A stretch of DNA of 22,330 nucleotides, from IMG/VR virus record IMGVR_UViG_3300010397_000091, positions 1-22,330 of that record. One strand, 5' to 3'. Each line of letters starts with the position of its first letter. Within the stretch, counting starts at the first letter, position 1. Below the pieces are notes generated by a model, which was given only the letters and a program-made list of their open reading frames with translations, was not told where the DNA came from and ran no database searches. A program made the translations under genes and the position numbers. Shown one piece after another: positions 6,020 through 13,204 of the stretch. This stretch comes from a virus.

Positions 6020-7255
6020 ATGGCTAATCGCCAACTTACTACAAGCTTGATCGCGCAAGCCGCGGTCAAGATTCTCGACAACGAACTCGTGATGGCCAAG
6101 CAGGTCTATCGCGGTTACGAAAACGAGTACGACAAGCGCGTCAACGGGTACACGCCCGGCGACACGATTTCGATCAAGCGCCCGACCGACTTCACCGTTC
6201 GTGATGGCCGCACTGCGAGCAATCAGGACGTGAGCGAGGGCAAAACCTCGATCGTCATCAACAAGCAAAAGGGTGTTGACTGGCAGTTCACCTCTCAGGA
6301 ACTGACCCTCAACATCGACGAGCTTGCTGAGCGCGTGATCAAGCCGGCAATGGTGCAGCTCGCCAACCAGGTCGACGGCGACCTGATGGCACTATACAAG
6401 GACGTGTGGAATTGGGTCGGCACTGCCGGCTCGACCGTCGACAGCTTCGCCGACTTCGCGAAGGCTACTGAGCGCCTTGACCAGGGCGCGGTCCCGCAGG
6501 ACAGCCGCTATGGTGTTCTGTCGCCGACCGACTATTGGGCACTCGCAGGCTCACAGACGGCTCTGTACATGCAGAATGTCGCGCAGCCGGCCTACCGCAA
6601 GGGCTCGATTGGCTCGATCGCCGATGTCGACACGTTCATGTCTCAGAACGCGCCGACGCTCGCTACAGGCACCCGCGACAATAGCACGCCGGTTGTGAAC
6701 GCCACTCAGTCGACCGACTGGGCGACTTCGCAGGATACCGGCACCATGACCCTGAATACCAAGGGCTGGGACGCTTCCGTCACGATCAAGCAGGGCGAAG
6801 TGTTCACCATCTCCGCGGTGTTCGCGGTCAATCCGGTAACGAAGGCGACGCTGCCCTACCTGCAGCAGTTCGTCGTGAAGGCAGACGCGACTGCGAACGG
6901 CACCACGACCTCGACCACGACCCTCACCATCAGCCCGCCGATCATCACGACCGGCGCGTTCCAGACGGTGAGCGCGGTTGCGGCTGACGCTGCCACGATC
7001 ACCATTGTCGGCACGGCTTCGACCAACTACCAGCAGAATCTCGTGTTCCACCGGAACGCGTTTGCGCTGGCCGTTGTGCCGATGATCAAGCCGCCGGGCG
7101 CCGTCGACGTGGCGCGCGAGAGCTATAAGGGCCTGAGCGTCCGTCTGATCCCGTACTACACGGGCTCGACCGACATCGCGAATTATCGTCTCGACGTTCT
7201 CTACGGCGTCAAGGCGGTCGATCCGCGGCTCGCGACCCGTCTGTCGGGCACCTAA
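6020..7255 (+). CDS. Major capsid (coat) protein, P22 coat-like, HK97 fold
   Basis: This 411-residue protein forms the icosahedral shell. The N-terminal third reads like the P22 gene 5 coat family: an N-terminal helix (residues 5-30), GDTISIKRPTDFTVRDG, then KQKGVDWQFTSQELTLNIDE and ERVIKPAMVQLANQVDGDL. The middle (about 215-340) is Thr-rich beta sequence consistent with an inserted domain. The C-terminal part resumes the core fold with FHRNAFALAVVPM and VRLIPYYTGSTDIANYRLDVLYG. Length is close to the 430 residues of P22 coat. It follows the scaffold by 14 bp and is followed by a strong terminator, as expected for the most highly expressed late gene. Confidence 0.93.
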   Translation: MANRQLTTSLIAQAAVKILDNELVMAKQVYRGYENEYDKRVNGYTPGDTISIKRPTDFTVRDGRTASNQDVSEGKTSIVINKQKGVDWQFTSQELTLNIDELAERVIKPAMVQLANQVDGDLMALYKDVWNWVGTAGSTVDSFADFAKATERLDQGAVPQDSRYGVLSPTDYWALAGSQTALYMQNVAQPAYRKGSIGSIADVDTFMSQNAPTLATGTRDNSTPVVNATQSTDWATSQDTGTMTLNTKGWDASVTIKQGEVFTISAVFAVNPVTKATLPYLQQFVVKADATANGTTTSTTTLTISPPIITTGAFQTVSAVAADAATITIVGTASTNYQQNLVFHRNAFALAVVPMIKPPGAVDVARESYKGLSVRLIPYYTGSTDIANYRLDVLYGVKAVDPRLATRLSGT

Positions 7256-7278
7256 GCCTGACAGTCTGAACTGACTAA

Positions 7279-7315
7279 CCCTCGGCGGGAATCAACCCGC
7301 CGGGGGCTTTTATTT
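7279..7315 (+). terminator. Rho-independent terminator after the coat gene
   Basis: An 11-pair stem (CCCTCGGCGGG with CCCGCCGGGGG, one T-G wobble) with loop AATCAA is followed by CTTTTATTT. It lies 23 bp after the coat stop and ends just before the ribosome site of the methyltransferase, separating capsid expression from the modification genes. Confidence 0.9.
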
Positions 7316-7327
7316 GCGGAGGCAAAA

Positions 7328-7852
7328 ATGGAATTGCTTGTCGGGTGTGGCTCGAACCATACCAAGCGGATGTCGCTGCCCGGCTCTGAGGAATGGAAAG
7401 AGCTGGTCACTCTCGACATCGACCCGACCGTGCAGCCCGACGTGGTGCATGACCTCAATATCCGGCCGCTGCCGTTCCCCGACAACCACTTCGACGAAAT
7501 TCACGCCTACGAGGTGCTTGAGCACTTAGGCCGCCAGGGCGACTGGCGGGATTTCTTTGCGCAGTGGACCGAGTGGTATCGGATTTTGAAACCGGGCGGC
7601 GTCCTGTTCGGCACGTCACCGCACTGGTCGAGCCCGTGGGCATGGAGCGATCCCGGCCACGCGCAGATCATTTCCGGCGAAAAGTTCGTGTTCCTGATGC
7701 AGCCGAACTACGACGCGCAGATCGGCAACACGGCGATGACCGACTATCGCCACATCTACAAAGCCGACTTCGATTGCCCCTATGCTGAAGTGCAGGGCGA
7801 GAATTTCATCTACGCAATGCAGGCTGTTAAGCCGTCGCGGTGCTCGATATGA
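7328..7852 (+). CDS. Class I SAM-dependent methyltransferase
   Basis: This 174-residue enzyme is expected to transfer a methyl group from S-adenosylmethionine. Motif I is LLVGCGSN (residues 3-10), the acidic residue after strand 2 is in VTLDIDP, the substrate-side motif is LPFPDNHFDEIHAYEVLEHL, and motif post-II is YRILKPGG. The later part, PHWSSPWAWSDPGHAQI, is typical of phage-borne members of this family. GGAGG sits 5 bases before the ATG. The gene overlaps the glycosyltransferase by an ATGA, so the two are co-translated and probably act in one pathway, such as modifying a sugar or surface polymer. The substrate cannot be read from the sequence. Confidence 0.88.
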   Translation: MELLVGCGSNHTKRMSLPGSEEWKELVTLDIDPTVQPDVVHDLNIRPLPFPDNHFDEIHAYEVLEHLGRQGDWRDFFAQWTEWYRILKPGGVLFGTSPHWSSPWAWSDPGHAQIISGEKFVFLMQPNYDAQIGNTAMTDYRHIYKADFDCPYAEVQGENFIYAMQAVKPSRCSI

Positions 7853-8610
7853 GCCGCCGGCCGACTGGCGTCCTCATTTGCTGCCCGGCGTATGGCAGCA
7901 CAATGCGGGCCGAAACTGCCGAGACGATCTACTCGATCGGTCAGTTTCTCACGCGCTGCGGCATCGCCAATCAGCTTGCGTGGTTCTCGGCTGCGGACAT
8001 CGCCGAGGTCCGCAATCTGTTTCTGACCATGTGGTACGACAATCAGAAACAATTCAGCCACATGCTGTTCATCGACTCGGATATGGGCTTTTCCCCCGAG
8101 CTGATCCGCGATTTCATCAAGTTCGACAAGCCGCTGATGGGCGCTCTTTATGCCCGCCGCGAAATGACGCCGAGCATCGTCGGCAACGCGCCGCTCGGGC
8201 ACTCGCTCAAGGACGCGCAGGACAATCACGGTTTCCTGCCGGCGACCGCGCTCGGTGGCGGCGTGATGTGGATTTCGCGCAAGATGATCGACGAAATGCT
8301 CCGGCGAAAGCCCGAGCTTTCGGACAAGATGCCCGAATACTTGCGCAAAGCCATGTCGCGGCTTGAGCCAAGCGGAATGCCGCGCATTCTGCGCATGTTC
8401 GACGTGATCCAATCGCCCGACTTCGGGCGGCTCTCCGAGGACGTGTCGTTCTGCCATCGCGTGCGCGACGCTGGGTTCGAGATTTGGGCCAACGTCCGGC
8501 ACAAGATCGATCACATCGGCACATTTAATTACCACCTCCGTTACGAAGGAATCCTTGAGCAGAAAGCCAAGGCTGCTGCAAACGCGGAGATTCAGCAGGT
8601 GACGGCGTGA
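7849..8610 (+). CDS. Glycosyltransferase, GT-A-like
   Basis: This is a 253-residue protein from the ATG that overlaps the preceding stop (ATGA); a GTG nine bases earlier is the alternative. Strand-1 residues GVLICCPAYGS open a nucleotide-binding fold. MLFIDSDMGF (about 72-81) carries the DxD metal/nucleotide-sugar motif (Asp76, Asp78). KPLMGALYARRE follows. A late LSEDVSFCHRVRDAGFEIW (about 195-213) supplies the ED catalytic/acceptor region found in GT2-like enzymes. No membrane segment is seen, so it is cytoplasmic. Its pairing with a methyltransferase and a 30-residue membrane peptide suggests glycan decoration of virion proteins or a host surface molecule; this is inference. Confidence 0.85.
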   Translation: MSRRPTGVLICCPAYGSTMRAETAETIYSIGQFLTRCGIANQLAWFSAADIAEVRNLFLTMWYDNQKQFSHMLFIDSDMGFSPELIRDFIKFDKPLMGALYARREMTPSIVGNAPLGHSLKDAQDNHGFLPATALGGGVMWISRKMIDEMLRRKPELSDKMPEYLRKAMSRLEPSGMPRILRMFDVIQSPDFGRLSEDVSFCHRVRDAGFEIWANVRHKIDHIGTFNYHLRYEGILEQKAKAAANAEIQQVTA

Positions 8611-8699
8611 CCACCGTAGTGTGGGTCGCCATTGGCGCCAGCGGCCTCGTTATGGGGTTCTACCTCCTTCTCCTTTGGGATACTCAAAGCGGTGAATAA
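8607..8699 (+). CDS. Single-pass membrane micropeptide (30 aa)
   Basis: A GTG start overlaps the glycosyltransferase stop (GTGA). The 30 residues are almost all one hydrophobic helix (VVWVAIGASGLVMGFYLLLLW) followed by a short polar tail, DTQSGE. The stop lies 3 bp before the next ATG. Exact tiling between two genes and the clean transmembrane character argue for a real gene. It could tether the glycosyltransferase at the membrane, or be an unrelated small membrane effector; there is no evidence to choose. Confidence 0.65.
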   Translation: MTTVVWVAIGASGLVMGFYLLLLWDTQSGE

Positions 8700-8702
8700 A
8701 TA

Positions 8703-9128
8703 ATGGCGACCACCAGGACGCGGCGCGAGCTTATCGACGCCGTGCTCGACAATCTCGGCGTCCTCGTCCCCGGCCAAGCGCCGAGCGACGAGGAGGTCGG
8801 CCGCGTTGATGGCCACATTGACAGCACGATCGCCGAACTTGAGGCGCAGGAGATCGTCTATGTCGCAGATGCGGGCACGGCATCGCCTCCGAACGGCGGC
8901 GAAATCGAACTCGCGATCTTCAACGCGCTCGCTGATTGCCTCGCCTGGGCCGTCGCACCCGCGTTCAACCTCGCCGGCGATGCCGCACTGAAAGTCATTT
9001 CCGACCAAGCCGAGGAGACGCTGCGGCGCATTCAACGGCCACCGCGGACTCGCAAGCTGTTGACTACGGATATTCAACTGCGCGCGGGCCACCGCTATGC
9101 GCCGTTTAACTTCACGACCGGGCAGTAA
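8703..9128 (+). CDS. Head-tail adaptor, P22 gp4-like tail accessory factor
   Basis: This 141-residue protein is expected to bind beneath the portal ring and start tail assembly. It is helical, with RRELIDAVLDNLGVLVPGQ at the N-terminus, then EVGRVDGHIDSTIAELEAQ, and a helix AIFNALADCLAWAVAPAF that packs the core. A basic C-terminal tail, RPPRTRKLLTTDIQLRAG, would face the portal or tail. Size, helix order and its place immediately before a gp10-like gene match the P22 gp4 family (166 residues in P22). The stop overlaps the next start as TAATG. Identification rests on pattern and synteny. Confidence 0.78.
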   Translation: MATTRTRRELIDAVLDNLGVLVPGQAPSDEEVGRVDGHIDSTIAELEAQEIVYVADAGTASPPNGGEIELAIFNALADCLAWAVAPAFNLAGDAALKVISDQAEETLRRIQRPPRTRKLLTTDIQLRAGHRYAPFNFTTGQ

Positions 9129-10555
9129 TGGCCGGCGTCGTAGATATACCTTTCCCGACGAGCACGTCTCCGGGAATCAGGTTTCAGGAAAGCGGCGGAC
9201 GTATCATAAACGGCTACGTCGAGCCCCTGTCGAACACAGCACCATCGCCGGTCGTGTACAGACGCGCGCCGGGTCTGCGGAACTTCGGCACCACGGGCCG
9301 CAGCGGTTTTCGTGGCGCTTTGCTTAGCGGCGGCGTGCTCTATTGCGCCTTCGACGGCAAGCTTGAGAAGTTCACGAGCTCGGGCGGTTCATCGACCAAC
9401 GTCGGCAACCTCACCGGCAGCAAAAAGGGGTTCTTTGCCGTCAATAACAAAGCCGGCACGCCCGACAAAGTGTTCGTCGATCCTGACGGCAACATCGCCA
9501 CGTTCACGTCGTCGGCTGTGACGAATAGTTCGCCTGACGCCGATTTGCCATCGTGCAATTCGGTCTGCTGCATCGATGGTTTCTTTGTATTTACGGTCGG
9601 CGATGGCCGCGCCTTCGCTAGCGACCTGAACGCCACAACCGTCAATGCGCTGTCGTTCGGCACAGCCGAGGCCAAGCCGGACGGATTGACCCGTGGCATT
9701 CCATTCGGCGGCCAGCTATTCCTATTCGGCAGCTTCACGACCGAAGTGTGGGCCGATGTCGGAGCGACTCCCTTCCCGTTCCAGCGGGCAGTTGTCATCC
9801 CGCGCGGAATTGCGGGACCTTACTGTGTGGCCGGACACGAGGACAATTTCGGGCGAGCTCTCGTCTGGGTCGGCGACGATAACTGCGTCTACCGGCTAAA
9901 CGGCTACACGCCCGAGAAGATCAGCCCGCCGGACCTCGACGGCCTGATCGAAGCAGTGTCCGACAAGACCGCGCTTGAAGTCTCGGTCTACATGAGCCGG
10001 GGCCACGCCTTTGTGCTTGTGTCATCGAGCACGTGGTCGTGGGTGTTCGACCTCAATAATTCGACATGGGCTGAGCGCAACAGCTACGGGCTGACGCGCT
10101 CGCGCATCACCGGCGGCATCGGCGCCTTCGGCAAGTGGCTTTGCGGCGATACGCAGACGGGCAACATTCAAGAGATCACGTCAGCCGTTCACCAAGAGAT
10201 CAGCAGCCCGTTTCGCTGGCGGCTGGAAAGCGCCGCAGTAGAGAAATTCCCGGTCGGTGCCCGAGTAGGGCGAGCGGACTTCAATTTCGTCACCGGCGTC
10301 GGCATTTCTGCTGGCAGCGACCCGATACAGACCGACCCGACCGTCGAGATTTCGTGGTCCGACGACGGCGGCCAAACTTACCGCGCGCCGCTGATCCGAC
10401 AACTCGGGCGGCAATCCGAGACAGATCAGCTTGTGTCGCTGATTGCCTGCACTGGCCGATCGTCATGGAACGGGCGGCGTTGGCGGATCGACATTGCTGA
10501 CCCGGTGCATGTTGGATTTATGAACGCCACGCAAGCCGAAAGCCCGAGAGTGTAA
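9128..10555 (+). CDS. Packaged-DNA stabilisation protein, P22 gp10-like
   Basis: This 475-residue protein is mostly beta-propeller-like blades. In P22 gp10 forms the hub that closes the portal channel after packaging. Features seen are an N-terminal INGYVEPLSNTAPSP that resembles the family entry, RRAPGLRNFGTTG, repeated blade strands such as FFVFTVGDGRAFASDLN, IPFGGQLFLFGSFTTEVW and FGRALVWVGDDNCVYRLNG, and a C-terminal VEISWSDDGGQTYRAPL domain. The length agrees with the family (about 470 residues). It is coupled at both ends by TAATG overlaps, between the gp4-like gene and the needle-position gene, the same order as in P22. Confidence 0.9.
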   Translation: MAGVVDIPFPTSTSPGIRFQESGGRIINGYVEPLSNTAPSPVVYRRAPGLRNFGTTGRSGFRGALLSGGVLYCAFDGKLEKFTSSGGSSTNVGNLTGSKKGFFAVNNKAGTPDKVFVDPDGNIATFTSSAVTNSSPDADLPSCNSVCCIDGFFVFTVGDGRAFASDLNATTVNALSFGTAEAKPDGLTRGIPFGGQLFLFGSFTTEVWADVGATPFPFQRAVVIPRGIAGPYCVAGHEDNFGRALVWVGDDNCVYRLNGYTPEKISPPDLDGLIEAVSDKTALEVSVYMSRGHAFVLVSSSTWSWVFDLNNSTWAERNSYGLTRSRITGGIGAFGKWLCGDTQTGNIQEITSAVHQEISSPFRWRLESAAVEKFPVGARVGRADFNFVTGVGISAGSDPIQTDPTVEISWSDDGGQTYRAPLIRQLGRQSETDQLVSLIACTGRSSWNGRRWRIDIADPVHVGFMNATQAESPRV

Positions 10556-11013
10556 TGGCCTCGCTGTTGCCTATTCCGGGGCAGGACGTTCCGTTAACAG
10601 ATGCGCAAAGCTTTGTCCCGGCTAAGCCTTGGTACGACTGGCTTCTACGGGTGCAACGGACGATTGCCGGGACGTGGGTCACGTTTACGCCAACGCTTGC
10701 GCCACAAACGGGCTCGTTCACAACGGTTGCCGCGACCGGGCGCTATTATCAGCTCGGCAAGCTCGTCTTTGTCAATTTTGGCATCACCATCACGACCAAC
10801 GGCACTGCCGCTGGATATATCGATGTTTCCGTCCCTGTAGCGCCTAATGCAATTCTAGGTCATGTGGGCTGCGGGAAAAATCAATTGGATTCGACATCTC
10901 TCAATGTGAAGGTGGTGTCTACCGCCAACTTCCGAGTGCGCAAATACGACGGCACCTATCCCGGTGTCGACGGGGCGCTTTTGGAATGTTCGATCACTTA
11001 TGAGGCTGCCTGA
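10555..11013 (+). CDS. Tail protein in needle/plug position, beta-rich
   Basis: This is a 152-residue protein starting in a TAATG overlap. Residues 1-40 hold a short polar segment ending in PWYDWLLRVQRTIAG, a (W/Y)-rich motif often found near the N-terminus of small phage tail proteins. Residues 41-152 are beta strands, with GRYYQLGKLVFVNFGITIT at the centre, like the C-terminal domains of tail fibres. In P22 the tail needle gp26 occupies this position, but that protein is mostly a long trimeric coiled coil, which is not visible here. A compact plug or short fibre is therefore more likely; this is inference from position. Confidence 0.7.
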   Translation: MASLLPIPGQDVPLTDAQSFVPAKPWYDWLLRVQRTIAGTWVTFTPTLAPQTGSFTTVAATGRYYQLGKLVFVNFGITITTNGTAAGYIDVSVPVAPNAILGHVGCGKNQLDSTSLNVKVVSTANFRVRKYDGTYPGVDGALLECSITYEAA

Positions 11014-11015
11014 GA

Positions 11016-11903
11016 ATGGGAATTTTCGATATTTTCACTAACGACGCCGCCAAGAATGCGGCGTCGCAAAACGCGGCGCTTTATCAGAACTACGGCACGA
11101 CCGCGAACAACGCGCTGAGCACATACGGCACGACCGCGGACAGCCTGTTCAATAACGCCTATAAGACCGGCACGAATACCCTCACCAACTACGGCAACCA
11201 GGCGCTCAGCGCGGTTGATACGGGTGAGAACAAAGCCGTCGACGCTTACGGGAATGCCGTAGACGCGTACACTCCGCTTTCCGACCTCGCCACGAAATAC
11301 GGCGGCGCGACCAGTCTCGCCCTCGACTCGCTCGGCGTGAACGGTGCGGATGGCACTGCGCGCGCTCAGTCGGCATTCACGACCAGCCCCGGCTATCAAT
11401 TCGCCGTCGACGAGGCCACTAAGGCCGCAGCGAACAGGGCGGCGTCGCTCGGCATCGCTGGCAGCGGCAACACGCTCGACGAAATCCGCAACCGCGCGCA
11501 GGGCGTCGCGGCTCAGGACTACGGCAATTGGCGCAATAGCCTCCTCGGCTTCCTGCCCTATGAGGCATCGACGACGGCGGGCGCCGCGAGCGGCAAGGCG
11601 GGCGTCTACGGCAACGAAGCTGGGCTCTATAGCAATGACGCCGCACAGCGCGCCAGCCTGCTCACGGGACTCGGCACATCACTGACGGGCCTCGATACGA
11701 ATACCGCAGCGGCACGCGCGGGCGTCGCGCAGAACGTTGCGCAGGGTCAGACCGGCGTTGCGTCGAACGTCGCCAGCGGCCTCGCGAGCAGCAATAACGC
11801 CGAGGCCCAGGCCGAGCAGAACGCCAGCAATACGTTCTGGAACGGGCTGTTTAGCCTCGGCGGCGCAGCGGCCAAGGGCTATCTCGGCGGCAAGGTGGCC
11901 TAG
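11016..11903 (+). CDS. DNA-ejection / internal virion protein (gp7-like)
   Basis: This 295-residue protein is Ala/Gly/Asn/Thr-rich and follows the needle-position gene, as P22 gp7 does among the ejection genes. The N-terminal GIFDIFTNDAAKNAASQNAAL is an amphipathic start. The segment TSPGYQFAVDEATKAAANRA followed by LGIAGSGNTLDEIRNRAQG is a recognisable signature of phage DNA-transfer proteins. The long C-terminal part is low-complexity helical and ends FSLGGAAAKGYLGGKVA. Such proteins are packed in the head and injected to form a conduit across the envelope. Function is assigned by signature and neighbours, not by overall similarity to P22 gp7. Confidence 0.8.
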   Translation: MGIFDIFTNDAAKNAASQNAALYQNYGTTANNALSTYGTTADSLFNNAYKTGTNTLTNYGNQALSAVDTGENKAVDAYGNAVDAYTPLSDLATKYGGATSLALDSLGVNGADGTARAQSAFTTSPGYQFAVDEATKAAANRAASLGIAGSGNTLDEIRNRAQGVAAQDYGNWRNSLLGFLPYEASTTAGAASGKAGVYGNEAGLYSNDAAQRASLLTGLGTSLTGLDTNTAAARAGVAQNVAQGQTGVASNVASGLASSNNAEAQAEQNASNTFWNGLFSLGGAAAKGYLGGKVA

Positions 11904-11905
11904 CG

Positions 11906-13204
11906 ATGGTCTTCAAAATTGAGCCGCTAGACCTTCCGCGCCCCGTCACTCCGCAGCAGCCAGACTTCCGGCCGCTTAGCGAGATTGGCGACACGATCGC
12001 CGCATATCGGCGCAAGCAGCAGATCGCGGACACAGTCGCCGGCGCCACCGACGCAAACGGCAACCTCGACGTGGACAAAGCTGGCGCGGCGCTTGCGCAG
12101 CAAGGCTTGCTCGACGAGGCCCGGCCGGTGCTCGCGCTGGCGCAGCAAAAGGCGGCGCTGGCGCAGTCGAGCCAACAACATCAGGCCTCGTTGGCCGAGG
12201 AAGTTCGCTTCCACGATCTTTCGGCTAAACAGCAGGCCGCCGCACTGGCGCAAACTGCAAAGCACGAAACCGCAATGGAGGGGATTGCGAGGCTGACGGC
12301 GGAGAACAACGCCAACAAATTCGGAACTATCCCCTACGGCGGCGGCGTCTTCAACCAGAAGACGGGCGAAATGATCAGCGCGCCAAGCGGCGAGGGCCTT
12401 CTCGACGACGATACCGTCAAGGCGATGGCGGAGCAGGCGCGCGCCGGCGATACCTCGGCCCTGATGAATCTCGGCCGCGGGGCGCAAGGTGCCACAAATC
12501 TCGCCGCCGTCCGCAAAGAGATCGCCCGACAGAACGCCGCGGAAGGAAAGACCGGCGCTGATCAGGCCGCTGCGAATGCGGAGTTCGTAGGCGAGAAATC
12601 GGGCCAGCGCACGATCGGCACGAAGCAGGCCAACATCGAAATGGCCTCGACCGAATTTACAAAGATTGCGCCGCTGGTCGTGGCCGCGTCAGACGCGGTC
12701 GATCGAACGAAATATCCAGCGGTTAACCGGATCATCGAGGCGTGGCGAACCAACACGGGCGACGAAAACGTCGTCAAGCTTGGGCAGGGATTAAATTCCC
12801 TTGTGAACATTTACGCTCGCGCGATTAGTCCTACAGGAAGCCCGACAGTCCACGACAAAGTCGAGGCTCAGAACGTCATTCAGGCGGCGTGGTCCAAAGG
12901 ACAGATTAAGGCCGTCGTCGATTTCATGGGTCAGGAGATCGGCGCAGGAATTGAGGCGCCGAGCGAAGTCAAAGGCCGGATGCGGCAACGCTTCCTTGAG
13001 GATAAGGGCGGCACCGCATCGCCCGCAGCGCCCGCCAAGACGCCGACTATTCCTAAAGTGCAAAATGCCGATGAGGCCAATTCGCTTATTGCGCAGGCGC
13101 GGGACGCGATAGCAAAGGGTGCGCCGCGCGATGTCGTGCTTAAGCGTCTAATTGAAGCCGGCGTACCATCGGCTGCGGCTACATCGGCCACGGCAGGGCA
13201 GTAA
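11906..13204 (+). CDS. DNA-ejection / internal virion protein (gp20 position)
   Basis: This 432-residue protein starts with a hydrophobic/proline segment (FKIEPLDLPRPVTP), then a long Gln/Ala-rich helical stretch (about 45-135) with repeating LAQQ and ALAQ. A central domain from ~145 contains TIPYGGGVFNQKTGEM and a better-folded region around EFTKIAPLVVAASDAVDR to IYARAISPTGSPTVHDK. A Pro/Ala linker near 370 precedes a helical C-terminus. The helical Gln/Ala-rich body and its position between two other ejection-type proteins suggest the second of three pilot proteins. No lytic transglycosylase motif is visible. The next gene begins immediately after the stop. Confidence 0.75.
   Translation: MVFKIEPLDLPRPVTPQQPDFRPLSEIGDTIAAYRRKQQIADTVAGATDANGNLDVDKAGAALAQQGLLDEARPVLALAQQKAALAQSSQQHQASLAEEVRFHDLSAKQQAAALAQTAKHETAMEGIARLTAENNANKFGTIPYGGGVFNQKTGEMISAPSGEGLLDDDTVKAMAEQARAGDTSALMNLGRGAQGATNLAAVRKEIARQNAAEGKTGADQAAANAEFVGEKSGQRTIGTKQANIEMASTEFTKIAPLVVAASDAVDRTKYPAVNRIIEAWRTNTGDENVVKLGQGLNSLVNIYARAISPTGSPTVHDKVEAQNVIQAAWSKGQIKAVVDFMGQEIGAGIEAPSEVKGRMRQRFLEDKGGTASPAAPAKTPTIPKVQNADEANSLIAQARDAIAKGAPRDVVLKRLIEAGVPSAAATSATAGQ

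Noticed and set aside
7810-8535. Minus-strand 241-codon frame opposite the glycosyltransferase
   Set aside because: The plus frame has clear DxD and ED motifs and stop/start coupling, whereas the minus frame is His/Arg-rich with no motif.
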